From the NCBI GenBank assembly GCA_033964015.1, contig CM066915.1:12423573-12487572 (forward strand): a stretch of 64,000 bases of DNA, read 5' to 3'. Positions 19,600 to 31,429 of this stretch are shown here, one piece after another (the stretch's first letter is position 1; the number at the start of each line of letters is the position of its first letter). The stretch comes from Scolanthus callimorphus (Eukaryota > Cnidaria > Anthozoa > Actiniaria > Edwardsiidae). Under the pieces are notes generated by a model. It was not told the DNA's origin. It saw only the letters and a list, made by a program, of their open reading frames with translations, and made no database searches. The position numbers were made by a program, and so were the translations under genes.

Positions 19600-20495
19600 C
19601 TAACTATGTTTTACTTGTGTGATGGTATGGTCTATCTAAAAGCCACCTCTGGCTGCTGTTGTGTCACTGAAACTGAAAGATGATAACACCGGTAAGTCTG
19701 ATGAGCCTTGAAGACAGATCTTTTATTTACCAGTCTTATGTAAAACCTACATGGCTATGTGGATACTTTAGTAAGCTGAACATACTGGAACCATTGTTTT
19801 TGGCACAAAAATAATGAGTTCATCAAATCAAGGGTAAATAAAATCATTTCTTTTTTATCATCTAATTGGTTTATTTTATCATTTTCAATTTCATTTTTTG
19901 GCACATCAGATATTAGTAAAGGATATTATTGTATAAAACATTTGGCAACAAAGCATAGAAGGAAAGATGAACTTTTGATAATCGCATTTCATCAAGCCTC
20001 AGAAAAAGGGTAGATGAAGGTTTTTTGTGTATAGTAAACAAAGCCTGTCAGGAGCCCAGGAAATACACTAATTATATAGGTTATATGAAAGCTCCTAGTG
20101 AAGGGCTCCTGAGCCTTTAGGTAATATTTTTCATGCGCTTCACAAATGAAGAAATTATTATTATTCATGTGCGTGAAGCGCGGCCGAAATGACTAAACGT
20201 TGAACTCACGCTTACCTAAGGTGTGTTCTTTCAAACATAGAGACTACCCGGCAGGCCTATCAGTGCATATTAGATGTTAAATTCTGCATGCGCGCAAAGC
20301 GCGCCGAAATTTTAATTAAGTATTGAGTGAAATTAGAAACATATAACATATTGCATTCTGTAAAAAATACAAACTTTTCGTTTCCTCCCTGTTATGTGCT
20401 TGTATTTTTTTGGGTGACCCCCCCTTTAGTGGTGTATTTTTTGGGGTGACCCCCCCTTTGAGGCCGTATTTTTTTGGGTGAAAAAGTAAAACAAA
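19600..20495. repeat. Dispersed repeat, copy 1 (GTGACCCCCCCTTT tail)
   Basis: 19980-20490 matches 61920-62460: TTTCATCAAGCCTCAGAAAA, GTGCGTGAAGCGCG, ACTCACGCTTACCTAAGGTG, CAGGCCTATCAGTGCATATT, and GTATTTTTTTGGGTGACCCC repeats. A more diverged copy is near 54850-55160. The first 380 bp hold nothing recognised. Confidence 0.65.
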
Positions 20496-20867
20496 GAACG
20501 AATTAACCTGCCCACACATTTGGCAGGAATGCAATGCTAGCATAAGCTCACAAGCCTGGCCTCACTTTGACGAGCACATGCTCTATACAAATTTCCCACC
20601 TGTTATGTTTTAGTACATTCAAGTCATCTGTATATTTTTTCATTCATAAAAAGTGATAATAACAAAAAAATGTATAACCTTGAATGAGACTAATACCGAG
20701 GGAGAATTTCATTTCCTTTTTTGGTTCCCAAAATGGTGATGTATTTCCAGCTTTGAGGTGCAGATGATCCAGAGCATTCAGAAATTCCTGGCTACGCCGC
20801 TGCCTCACAAAGTGGCCTTCTATTGGAAGGCAAGTACATATCATTGAAAAAATAAATGATAGGAGTG

Positions 20868-21654
20868 CGGCAGGTCCAAAATGCATACCAGAAAATGCAG
20901 ACCGGAAAATGCAGACCAGAAAATGCAAATATGAGTCATTTACATCCCCAATAGATTTTCATATCCCGATATAATGTTTTGAAGTAGGCGGCTGCTCATA
21001 AAGATTAGCAGGCTGCAAAGAAAAACTGATGGCTGACATGATGGAAATTTCGTAGCTTCAAAGCAACATGTTAAGTTTCCTCGCCAAGCCAATTCTGACT
21101 CAGACTCAAGGATTCCAGTTTTATTTTATTTTAGAATATGAGGTGAGCTTTCAGGCTGCACTTAACAAAATTCTATGGTTCGAACTTTTCTCACATTCGG
21201 CAAAAAGGAGCTCGGTCGCCGGCTTATGTTTTGACAGCTCTGCTGTATCCCCGATAGATATTTTGTATCAAAAGGACACCTAAAACATATTGATCGTAGT
21301 TGTAATTTTCTCTTACTTAGCGAAGGGCAAATGTAAGCTAAAATTGCGCTAAAAGTATCAAATCATTTCAGGAAAATTCCTGAAATTTGCGTGTAAGATC
21401 GGAGATGAAAATGAAACTCCCTTGAGATGTAAAAGATAAAACAACCATCTACATAGTAACGGCATCCTGACAGTTCAAAATTATTTTACTGCATATTTCT
21501 ACCTTTGGCCGCAGTTTGTCAGTGTTGTAATATTTTATGTACTAGCCATTCCATCAAACGATGAAATAAAACTGTTCTTTTGAGTTTTCAGAGAGAAGAG
21601 ACCTGGTGTGCATTTTCCGGTATGCATTTTTCAGTCTGCATTTTGGACCTGCCG
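20868..21654. mobile_element. Mutator-like miniature transposon with 10-bp target duplication
   Basis: GATAGGAGTG flanks both sides (20858-20867 and 21655-21664). The ends CGGCAGGTCCAAAATGCA are inverted, and both contain subterminal repeats of GAAAATGCAGACC / GCATTTTCCGG. The 787-bp interior has no coding sequence. A 9-10 bp duplication is typical of Mutator-like elements. Confidence 0.85.
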
Positions 21655-21664
21655 GATAGGAGTG

Positions 21665-22600
21665 TCTGATACACTACCATGTTATAAAATCAATTTCAGG
21701 GGCCTATCAAAACTTCAAGCAAATGACAATTCGAAGTAAAAAATCCTCTTTGTTGAATCCCCTTGATTGATATTTTAAATATGGACTATGAATTGTATCT
21801 GTGAGCAAAATCTACACTTTACTTCCACATCTGAAGTCCATGCCTTCTGTGTACTGTCGACAGAGAAGCATGCCATAAACTAATCGATAGAGAGAGCAAT
21901 AATTATTCCTAGATAGATATCCACTTGCCTGTTATATGTGAAATACTCTGTGAAGCATCCCCTGCAGCCAGGAATACATCTTGGGAATTTCTACAAAATT
22001 AAATTAAACACAAGAGTTTTATAAATTGGCCCTCCTTAAATCAATCTTAAGTGAAAAAACTCGGGAAAAATTCGTTGTAGCCGAACCAAATTGAGAAGTC
22101 GAAAAAGGGTCTCAATTTTAAGAATAAATCGCTTAGTTACATTAGAGAATTCAAGAATCATCGTACCATTATCTATCTCTGAAGATTGGAGCGCATGGCG
22201 AGTGCCTTTTAGTGATTCGCACTGATTTGTGCCCTTTTGATGACCAAAGCTCGCGAGCTCAACAAGATGGCTGCCATCTCCCGAGTCTCCCCGCCAAAGG
22301 ATAAACACAGCCACGGCAGCCATCCCATTGTCAGCAATTCTAAATCACTAGAAAATACGGTATTCTGATAAAAAAAAGCTTAAGACAATAGTTTAGCGTG
22401 TAAAAACGACAAATCTCCCGAGCGGCTGCTATATAGTCTCATTCAGCTTTCATCTTTTTCAAACTAGCGTAGCGAGCCGTGAAAAACAGCCGCAAAGCGC
22501 GAAAAACAAGAACAAAAACTCGAATGAAAGTTTGCGATAGATAAAAAATGATTACTACTAAATGCCACTTTTATACACTAGCTACAAAGTTTAAGTACCT
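21665..22600. other. No recognised gene
   Basis: AT-rich sequence without supported coding exons, repeats or sites that I could identify. Confidence 0.3.
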
Positions 22601-23115
22601 ACCTTGAAAATAGGTTTGTGGTCGTTGTTTGCGTTTTCTCTCGCGTGCTAGCTCTTCGACTTCGTACTTCACACTCACAGCACAATCAACACAAATCAAT
22701 TCGAGCAGGAACTACAGGAATATTTGCTTGTTTTGGAAACTGGAAAAATTTCAGAAGTCAAATGCTTGTATTCATGGCTTTTTCTTCATGTATTTCTCCT
22801 CTGAATAATTATTGTAGGCTGGCTTTTTTTTTCAGCCGCTAGCAGCCCTGTCGGCTGCGAAACTTGACAACGCGCCCCTCTCCCGTTAGTTGAGCATACT
22901 TGACGTCACAATAGGGCTATTGTGACGTATCCCTTCACGAAGACGTACACATCCGGGACTTGCTGAGACGTCCAAAAATCGGATCGATCCCTAGCAAATT
23001 GCACAGGCTACCCAATTGGAGTTATCAGTTATATTTTGCGATTATCTGCTTTTTTGACGCTGTTTTCTTAGGTATGGTGCTCCGCTCTGCGGCGGCCTTC
23101 GACCGCCGCAAGGAG
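22600..23115 (+). repeat. Dispersed repeat, inverted relative to 59190-59660
   Basis: Shared landmarks are ATAATTATTGTAGG, CAGCCGCTA-CAGCCCT, CCCGTTAGTTGAGCAT, the palindrome CACAATAGGGCTATTGTG, GTACACATCCGGGACTTGCT and the hairpin GCTCCGCTCTGCGGCGGCC. The 59-kb copy is the reverse complement. The terminal GGAGCTCCGCTA hairpin recurs at 43770. Confidence 0.7.
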
Positions 23116-23578
23116 CTCCGCTATTATTCATGAGTTTCACGGACTTTGTTTTGTAAATGTGTCATTTCGACTTAGCATGACTTAGCGCGTGCTCGGAGGG
23201 AAGCAAGGTAGTGTGTACGTTTGTTGAAACTTGAATGAAAATTTTTCTCAGCTCAAATCTTTCAAGTTAGAATTATCCCTGCACATTCCTGTATGTAATC
23301 TGTAAGAGAACCATTTAGGTTTCAATGACTTTGGTGCTTTCGGCTGCGCGAACTGAGTTCTTTTTTAGTTTCTGTGGGAGATTTTCAACATGGCGGCGAT
23401 GGCGGCTTTGTCCCTCGCTTAAGAAATCGCTTGAATTAGAACTTTGCCCAGGGTGAATCTTTTCCAACAAAAAAACGCCCACGGTCCAGATTTCCAGCTT
23501 CTCTTCAGGTTTGCGAACTTTTTTTGGCGGCACAGCTTCAGGGCTAAGCGGAGCGAGTGCGGACACGATTTTCCTTAC
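23116..23578. other. No supported gene
   Basis: An open minus-strand frame (23566-23315) with a charged, Pro-rich start is present, but it has no recognised domain and no clear promoter. Left unannotated. Confidence 0.25.
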
Positions 23579-23725
23579 GGTATTAATATATAGATTGGTA
23601 CTAATTTTCGCGTCGCTCTAATTTCGCGAATTTCGCGATTTAAAAAAAAATACCCGCGAAATATGCCGACCTTTTTTTCGCGAAATGAAGTGCCCGCGAA
23701 AATTAGTACCAATAAGGTATTAATT
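23579..23725. mobile_element. Fold-back element
   Basis: GGTATTAAT..GATTGGTACTAATTTTCGCG and its complement form a nearly complete hairpin with a TTTCGCG-rich centre. It is non-coding. Confidence 0.7.
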
Positions 23726-23809
23726 AACAATTAGTCGCCTCAGGTCGACTTATTGTCAAATAACTCTAATCAGCTCAAATCTATCAGGGATTTATCAGCT
23801 TCTATGTAG

Positions 23810-23935
23810 GGGGAGTCATTTAGAGGGAGTCCTTTGGGGTTTGAGGGAAAAACTAAGAAATTCTGAGTCCCTTTGGGGTTGACGGAAAAACTCAGAAATT
23901 CCGAGTCATTTTCGGGTTGACTGAAAACTCAGAAT
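23810..23935 (+). repeat. Short tandem repeat, ~48-bp unit
   Basis: GAGTC-TTTGGGGTTGA-GGAAAAACT-AGAAATTC repeats about three times with decay. Confidence 0.6.
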
Positions 23936-23939
23936 TAAT

Positions 23940-25381
23940 CGCATGGATGAATTTGAAGGCTATTTGTTCGGACACTTTTTTGGCTTCACATGAATTCTGA
24001 ACATTTCCTCCACATCAATATTTTGTCGGTGCAAAAACAATGAAACTCCAATGAACTTTACCTTTGGAAAACCACAAATTACTTTGGAACGCGTTATTTT
24101 AAGGTAAGTTTCAAAATGGAGCACATTTCGTAGACTTGTTGTTGTTGTTTGGCTTTTGGTATTCAACATTGTCGGAAATGACTTTTTTTATGGGAGCTTT
24201 GCAACGACAAAGAAGTTTATTCGTCGAAAATGTATTTGATGATGTGAAAAATCTGACTAAAATGTGAAAATCCGCGAACGAGGTGTTTTGCCAAGCTGGA
24301 TCCTGATAAACGACCTGTCAACCAGTTGAGCTGAGAAAAATATATATAATGAAAGGTCGACGAACAGCTTAAACGATGATTATTTAATAACGATATTTCA
24401 ATCGGCCATTACCGATCTTCTTCAGGTTTTGACAAGGATGTATTTTAGACCACATTTCTTGTAAAAACAAGTCTTCATCTTCTTTACGCGGGGTACGACG
24501 AGCGAACTCAAGATCGTATGTATTTGTGCAACCGAGCATGATTATGGCATAAGGATACCAAAACAGCAGGCGCAGATGGTTGCCGTGATTGTGTGCTTAT
24601 ACACAATTTGCGGCAGTGGCTGAAACAATCAATACACGACAATACACTTCTAGCAAATTTGCTAGTGGACAGACTTTTGTCTTTGTCTTTGCGTTTACAA
24701 AAAAGCGACTGCTAGCAGTTCATTTTTCCCTCTTTGGGCTGCTCGCGGGCTCAAAGGGGGTAATTGAGCAAGCTAGCACACCAAAAACAAAACGGTGTCG
24801 TTCTTGTGTGCTGGGTTGGGGAATTAACCTCAGTATCGGACGTATTTTTCATTTTCTGTTTCCTACAAAATTATTCCTTTCTTTGGAGACGCGCACAATA
24901 AATCACGTCGCAAAAAAACACGAACAGCAGTTGACTGTCAATTTAAATCACCATTGGAAAACAAACTGTTTGCACAAGAACAAATGACTGCCAAATGATC
25001 ATCTTCAAAGATTATCATCTTCTGCCATATTGTTCATGGAACTAGCTGTGAGCGAGGTCAATCATTGTTATTTTAAATATTTCAATTGAACTATAATTGC
25101 TTGAAACATCTATCCGATTCCAAGCTATCACTGTCCTGTTCGGAGCGTTCGGATTCACTCTCTAGTTTTTTCCTGTTATGCAGTGCTCTGCGTATGGCTA
25201 GCGGGAAATCAAATTTTCCTTAGTTTCTCCGGTGGTTCGATGAACTGAATTTCAGGATCGTCAGGGAGATCTTGTGTTTATCTTCAAAAATTTATTTCTC
25301 ATCGTCGGCGGATTCGTTGCGTTTATTGACTCCCGTCTCCCTTATCTATGTATCTTGTCAATATCGACAAGATGTTTACCA
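23940..25381. other. No recognised gene
   Basis: Several open frames of 70-130 codons occur, but none shows a domain, a good start context or splice sites. No repeat structure was recognised. Confidence 0.3.
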
Positions 25382-25497
25382 CCTTGTTTAGGACTAGCTG
25401 TGGACGAGAGCAGACGTGTTTCTGACTGCTCCCGCTCCTAACCGAAATTTTTGTTTAAAAACTTTGGTTAGTAGAGCCATGTAATACCAAAATCAAC

Positions 25498-26351
25498 ATG
25501 AGCGAGGTAGAAAAAGAAGAAGTAAAGAGTCAAAGATCGAAGCGAAGGAAAAGGTCAAAAAGCTCGCAGACAGAGATGGACGCTAACGACGAGAAAGCGC
25601 TTGGCTCAGTTGTTCAAGAACACGAATGCAAGTGTGATTTACTTCTCGAGAAAATTGAAAGCTTGGACTACAAACTAGATCTTGCAATGAAGGTACTGGC
25701 ACAAGTTGAAACCCTCCAAAATGCTGTCAAGTGTTTAGAGGAAGAAAATAAAGATTTAAAAAAAGCGTCGAGATAGCACACGAAGAGAACAAGGAGCTTG
25801 CAAGCAACCAAATAGCGCTTGACGAAAAGATCGAGGTGCTTACAAGGGATGTACAAAAGTTGGGAAAGGCGCTGGAGCAAGAAAAGAGCAGGGGAGTAAA
25901 ACTTGAGAGTTTTTCGAGAAGGAATAACTTGCGTTTTTATGGAATCCCCGAGCAAAGGAACGAGACGTGGGAGCAAACGGAGAACAAGTTAAGGCATTTC
26001 ATTGCCAAGGATCTCAAAGGTGGCATGGACCTGGCTAAGGTAGTATCCTTCGAGAGAGCACATCGTACTAGGAGTAAAACCGTCCCGCGGCCTATTGTGG
26101 CAAAGTTCTCCTTTTTTAAAGAAAAGGAAGAGGTAAGGGATCTAGCTAGAAATTTAAAAGACACGGCTTTCGGCATCTCCGAAGATTACCCTAAAGAAGT
26201 CACGGATGTCCGTAAAAAGCTTGTACCACTTCTAAAACAAGCGAAACAGGAAAATCGCAAAGCCGTTATCAAGGTTGACCAGTTATTTATTGACGATGTA
26301 CTTTATCGAGGGCCAGAAGCCCATCGCGATTATGTTATCCCACGTAAGTAA
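25498..26351 (+). pseudogene. L1-type ORF1 protein (RNA-binding), one frameshift
   Basis: The first part (25498-25776) is a Lys-rich start plus a coiled coil (LEKIESLDYKLDLAMKVLAQ and on). The frame breaks in AAAAAAG near 25765; the continuation (to 26351) has the ORF1 RRM-like and C-terminal domain pattern RRNNLRFYGIPE, VVSFERAHRTR, RPIVAKFSFFKEKE and ISEDYPKEV. This is the Transposase_22 type that coats element RNA as a trimer. It differs from an intact ORF1 by one base. Start chosen at ATG 25498, 104 bp from the element's 5' end. Confidence 0.85.
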
Positions 26352-26707
26352 GAAAAAGAAGCTGATTTAATACCCCGGTCGCTATACCGGATAGTTATGT
26401 AGCGTGAATATTTAGATAAGTTTATAGAAGTTATAGTTGAAAGAAATTACATTGGATCGCCTCTATCGCTCGCAACAATCATCTTAGAGCCCAGTCGATT
26501 AGATACGCCACAAGGTCAATCTCCCTTAAATCTCAATTTTCGTTGGCGACCTTGTCGATATTTACTGTTTTTCAGTAAATTTCATTTTGTCTCTATATGC
26601 TAATTTTTGTACTTGTCCTTATTGTAAATTTGCATTCATTAACATCAGTTACTCTCACTTTGTGCATCAAGTGTTTCTTTTAAATACCACTTACATAATT
26701 TCTTTAA

Positions 26708-29700
26708 ATGCCTTTCAACTTCACGTGCTGCTCCCTAAATGTTCGTGGCTTAAATGACACAAAGAAACGTAGGCAAATATTTAGATGGCTTCACAATCAA
26801 AAATTCGCCCTTGTATGTCTTCAAGAAACTTTTAGTTCTGAGCGCTTGGAAAAAATATGGACAGCGGAATGGGGTGGAAAGGCGTACTTTAGTCATGGAA
26901 CAAATCACAGCAAAGGCGTAGTAATTCTTATTAACCCGAAAGTTGATTTGCAAATAGTGAATTGCGTGTGTGACAAGGAAGGGAGGTTCGTAATTCTTGA
27001 GGTAGCATCGGAAGAAAACTCTTTGGTTTTTGTAAGCACGTACGCCCCTAACGACTTAGCAAAACAGCAAACGTTCATTGCTTCTATTTCCAACAGGCTA
27101 CGTGAGTTCGCAGGCAAACCAATCTTTTGGGCAGGCGACCATAATTGCGCACTTACACCCTTAGACAAAAGCGGCGGATCAAATATATCTACAAAACAAC
27201 TGGTAATCGATGAAATTTTGAACGCATGTCACTCGCTAGGTGTACAAGATATATGGAGGTCACAACATCCAACTCTAAGGCAATACACCTGGCACAGCAG
27301 ATCGCTTAAAATACAATGCAGGCTAGACTACTGGTTAATTTCTAATTCGGTTGCGTCTCTTGTTGAAAAATCTGAAATTATTCCAACTAGTTTCTCTGAT
27401 CACTCAGCAACGACCATTACTATAAGATCCAAAGACTTTGCTAAACGTGGTCCAGGTTTCTGGAAATTCAATAATTCCTTGTTGAAAGACTATCATTTTA
27501 TTGAACAACTCAACGAAAAAATTGCACAATTAAAAACAGATCTAAAGTCTTTAGAGGACCCGCGTTTGAGATGGGATATGATGAAAATGGAAATCCGCTC
27601 TTTTTCTATAAAATACGCTAAGGCTCGAGCTAGGGAAAGAAGAGAACAGGAATGGAACTTACAAGTTGAATTGAATAATCTTCACCGAAAAATGAATTAT
27701 GATATGAACGAGGAAAACATTTGCAATTACTACCGAGTGAAGCATAAGTTAGACCTATTAGCACAACAAAAAACTAAAGGATCAATCACGCGCAGCAGGG
27801 TAAGGTGGCACGAGCAAGGTGAAAAAAGTACAAAATATTTCTACAACTTAGAGAAAAGGCAACACGATGCCAAATATATAACAAAGTTGACATTAGAAAA
27901 CAACACCGAAATAACTGGCCAACAAGAAATCCTAGACGAAATTAAACATTATTATGAAACACTCTACTGCTCATCAGACTGTGATCCTCACGAAAGCCAA
28001 TTCCAACCTCTTTTTCAGTCATCAGAGCATATACGACTGAATGATGATGACAAACTGTTGTCTGAAGGGAAACTTTCAAAAGACGAATGCTTCAAAGTAC
28101 TAAAAAAATTTGCAAAAAACAAAAGTCCTGGGTCTGACGGTTTGACTGTTGAATTCTACCTGAAATTTTGGAAAAATCTAGGAAGTGAGTTAACACAATG
28201 TTTTAATTATGCTTTTGAGAAAAAAGAAATGTCAATCTCTCAAAAAGAGGAATCATTACCCTTATTCCGAAAAAAGGCGGAAATACATTCTTTCTAAAAA
28301 ACTGGAGGCCAATAACTCTATTAAATGTAGATTACAAAATCGCTGCAAAGACAATTGCGAGTAGGCTAGCAAAAACTCTTACGGAACTTATTAACACCGA
28401 CCAGACAGGCTATGTTAAGAACCGCTACTTAGGTCAAAATATCAGGATGATCTCTGACATTATGGAATTGACGGAAAAAGAAAATATTGGCGGTATGGCT
28501 CTTTTTCTTGACTTCCAAAAGGCTTTTGATAGTTTGGAGTGGAGCTTTATTGAAAAGACATTACACACTTTTAATTTTGGCCCTGACGTGTTGCGGTGGT
28601 TCAACACTTTTTATTGCGACATCTCTAGTTGTGCTGTAAATAACGGGTTCGCGACGCACTTCTTCACTTTGTATCGCGGGCTCAGACAGGGCTGCCCACT
28701 CAGCGGTACCTTGTTCATCCTCGCTGCCGAAATCCTAGGAAACGCCATAAGACACAACAAAGACATAGAAGGAATTAAATTATATAATCATGAATTCAAA
28801 GTAACACAATATGCAGATGATACAACTGTCTTCTTAGCAAATGTTAAATCCGCCGAAAATCTCTTTTCTCTCTTAAAAGTCTTTGAATCGTGCTCAGGTT
28901 TAAAATTAAATGTTTCCAAGTCAGAGGGGCTATGGCTTGGACAGGACAAAGAATCAACAGCAAAACCACTAGGAATTAAGTGGCCACCAAAATCCGTGTA
29001 TGCACTCGGTGTTCATTTTTCGTACGACAAAAACGTTTCAACCAAACTAAATCTAGAAAATAAGCTTCAAGCGATGAAAAAAGTTTTAGACATCTGGAGG
29101 ATGAGGAATTTAACTTTAGAAGGGAAGATAAAAATTGTTAAAACTTTAGCTTTGTCTAAGCTTACTTTTATCGCTTCTCTCATGTGTGTCGATAAAGCTA
29201 TCATTGACGAGGTAAACAACTTAACCCGTGCTTTTATATGGAATGGAAAACTACCGAAGGTAAAAACGAGTACAATGATAGGCCCGAAAGACAAAGGTGG
29301 TCTAGATATGCCTGACTTCGACATTATTAATAAGTCCTTAAAAGCATGCTGGGTTAAACGTCTTTGTTCAACTGACGAGTCATGGTCCGAGAGTTGGAAA
29401 CATTTACCTCTAACATTAATACGGAATCTGGGGGGAGCCTTCCTTTTTAAATGCAAATATGAAATAAAAAAACAACAACTAAATCCAAAGTTGCCAAACT
29501 TTTACCTAGAAATAATGAACGCCTGGCAAGATCTCAACATACATAGTGAAAAGTGTGATCCCGCTAAAGAGATTATTTGGAACAATAAGAATGTATTAAT
29601 CGAAGGAAAATCGATTTTTTATCAAGATTGGTATCTAGGCGGGGTCACACATGTAGAAGATTTATTTGATACCAGAGGAAAATTGTTAACCGTGGAATCC

Positions 29701-30402
29701 CTTTATGCAAAATTCAAAATCAAAACTCATTACTTAGCCCTTCTTGGGCTCGTAAAAGCGATTCCGTCAGATTGGAAAAAATCATTAAGGAACACCCCCC
29801 GGGTCACACAAGCAAATCGAACAGAAAAGGATAGTATTGCCTTATTGACATGTAAGAAAATCAGAAAAGAACTTGTAACAAAAGCCTTTAAGCCTCCTAC
29901 TGCTGAAAAGCGGTTACTAAAGTGCGGCTTTTCACCACGCGAAGCAACTCTCGTTTATTCACTTCCATATAAAATAACCAAAGATGTTAAGCTCAGAATC
30001 TTTCAGTTCAAGATTATTCAAAACATATTACCCTCGAATGCTACACTGTTCAGAGATAAATTAATTGATTCTGAAAACTGCCACTTTTGTTCACAAAAAC
30101 AAGACCTAAAACATATATTTCTTGATTGCCCTCGTATTGCTGTTTTCTGGAACGATTTTATTGAATGGTGGAAAAAAAAGAATAATGTCCGCATAGAAAT
30201 TTATCAAAAAAATATATTCTATGGACACATGCCGGGCGAACCAAAATACTTCCCCCTAAACCTATGTTTAATGATTGCTAAGCACTACATTTACGGAGCA
30301 TATAGAAAAACTGAAGATGTATTTTTCCAAGCTTTCCTGATTGTTCTCGACAACTGGCTGAAAGTAGAATCTGCAGAAACTGCAAAACAAGTAAACATTT
30401 GA
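26708..30402 (+). pseudogene. L1/Tx1-type ORF2: endonuclease-reverse transcriptase, one frameshift
   Basis: The N-terminal apurinic-type endonuclease has LNVRGLN, LQETF, GDHN and FSDHSA. The reverse transcriptase has FLDFQKAFDSLEW, GLRQGCPLSG and the catalytic QYADDTTVFL (near 28807). A C-terminal zinc motif CHFCSQKQDLKHIFLDC follows (near 30080). The frame shifts once at about 28246 (CTCAAAAAGAGG, one A short of the reading implied by the family), so the ORF is seen as 26708-28297 plus a second frame ending at 30402. The enzyme would nick target DNA and copy element RNA in place. Otherwise full length, about 1230 codons. Confidence 0.9.
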
Positions 30403-30603
30403 TGCGCTAGTTTAGCTGATGTAATGACATCGTTGTGAAATAAAAAAATGCATGTGTAATGTTAAGTGTCTGTAAAAGAAAAAAAAACATGTAAAAATGA
30501 AATGGAAATGGAAATATGTTTGTGTAATGTAAAATGGACAATGTAACGAAGAAGACGAAAAAGGTGCATATAAATTATGTAATGTTAAATGTTCATAATA
30601 ATA

Positions 30604-30605
30604 AT

Positions 30606-30632
<27 letters not shown>
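30604..30632 (+). other. Poly(A) tail of element A
   Basis: AATAATAATAAAAAA... runs directly into the 3' target duplication at 30633. Confidence 0.9.
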
Positions 30633-30636
<4 letters not shown>

Positions 30637-30671
30637 GTTTAGGAAAATTACATCGCAGTGCTTTGCAAGAG

Positions 30672-31419
30672 TAGCCTGCGCGCATCCGGTACACACGAGC
30701 TTAACCTTTAGGGTTAGTACCGTCTGCGAATTAACAGTCAATCGCTTGTGTTAGACCCCCTGCGTGCTAGTGAGAATATCTATAACGCGCTGTCATTGGC
30801 TCTCGTTCTATCGGAGCCACTGATTGGTGAAACACACTCGGGCCAGTATTTTCCGGTGCTCGCTAGGTGCAGTGTTTTGATTGCGTTACGTGAGTTTTGA
30901 CGGCGGGACGAACGACTTCTAATTTCTTTCAACTATAGGCTATTCAAAAGCAATTGTTTCACGCAAAACGAACGGTACCTGGTCGACGCAAAACTAAAAA
31001 TTTGGTTTCCTTCGGAGTCGCGAACTTTATCCTTCGTTAATTCCAGATACCCTTCGAAGTACCCTTCGGAGTTGATTTCAGCATCGCGGCAAGCACTGAT
31101 AAATCAGCGATTTACTGTATCCTGTCAGTCCTGTTGGCAAGTTTACAAGTATAAAGAAGGCTGTTATTCTCTCCTCTTGTTCTGGAAAGAGATTCTCGAT
31201 TTAGAATTGGGTTCGTACCGACTCAAAGGCCCAGATCGAGAAGCTCACTGTATTTACTTACTCGAAGAGTCATGTTGTTTTAAATCCCAGGCCAAGTTTA
31301 ACCGGAAGTTTGTTAATCTCCTACGCCGCAGGGGATGTAACACAAGCGATCGACCGTTAATGCGCAGACGGTACTAACCCTAAAGGTTAAGCTCGCGTGT
31401 ACCGGATGTTCGCAGGCTA
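30672..31419 (+). mobile_element. Inverted-repeat transposon with 8-bp target duplication, copy B
   Basis: TGCAAGAG flanks both sides (30664-30671 and 31420-31427). Both ends carry the >100-bp inverted repeat starting TAGCCTGCG-CATCCGGTAC and including TTAACCTTTAGGGTTAGTAC. Copy A is at 18166-18887, reversed. It has no transposase. It lies only 28 bp past the 3' target duplication of element A. Confidence 0.93.
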
Positions 31420-31429
31420 TGCAAGAGAT

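Larger units (their letters stand above)
25394..30632 (+). mobile_element. Full-length L1/Tx1-type non-LTR retrotransposon (element A)
   Basis: Both ends are defined by a 12-bp target duplication, CCTTGTTTAGGA (25382-25393 and 30633-30644), and the element ends in a run of about 27 A. It has a ~100-bp leader, ORF1, a ~360-bp spacer, ORF2 and a short 3' tail. ORF1 and ORF2 each carry one single-base frameshift in an A-run but are otherwise open, which indicates a recent insertion. Confidence 0.93.

Noticed and set aside
23315..23566. Minus-strand 83-codon frame starting MSALAPLSPEAVPPKK
   Set aside because: Protein-like start, but no domain, splice sites or promoter that I can support; left as an unannotated stretch.
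24589..24987. 132-codon open frame
   Set aside because: No domain, no splice sites matching it, composition like its non-coding surroundings.
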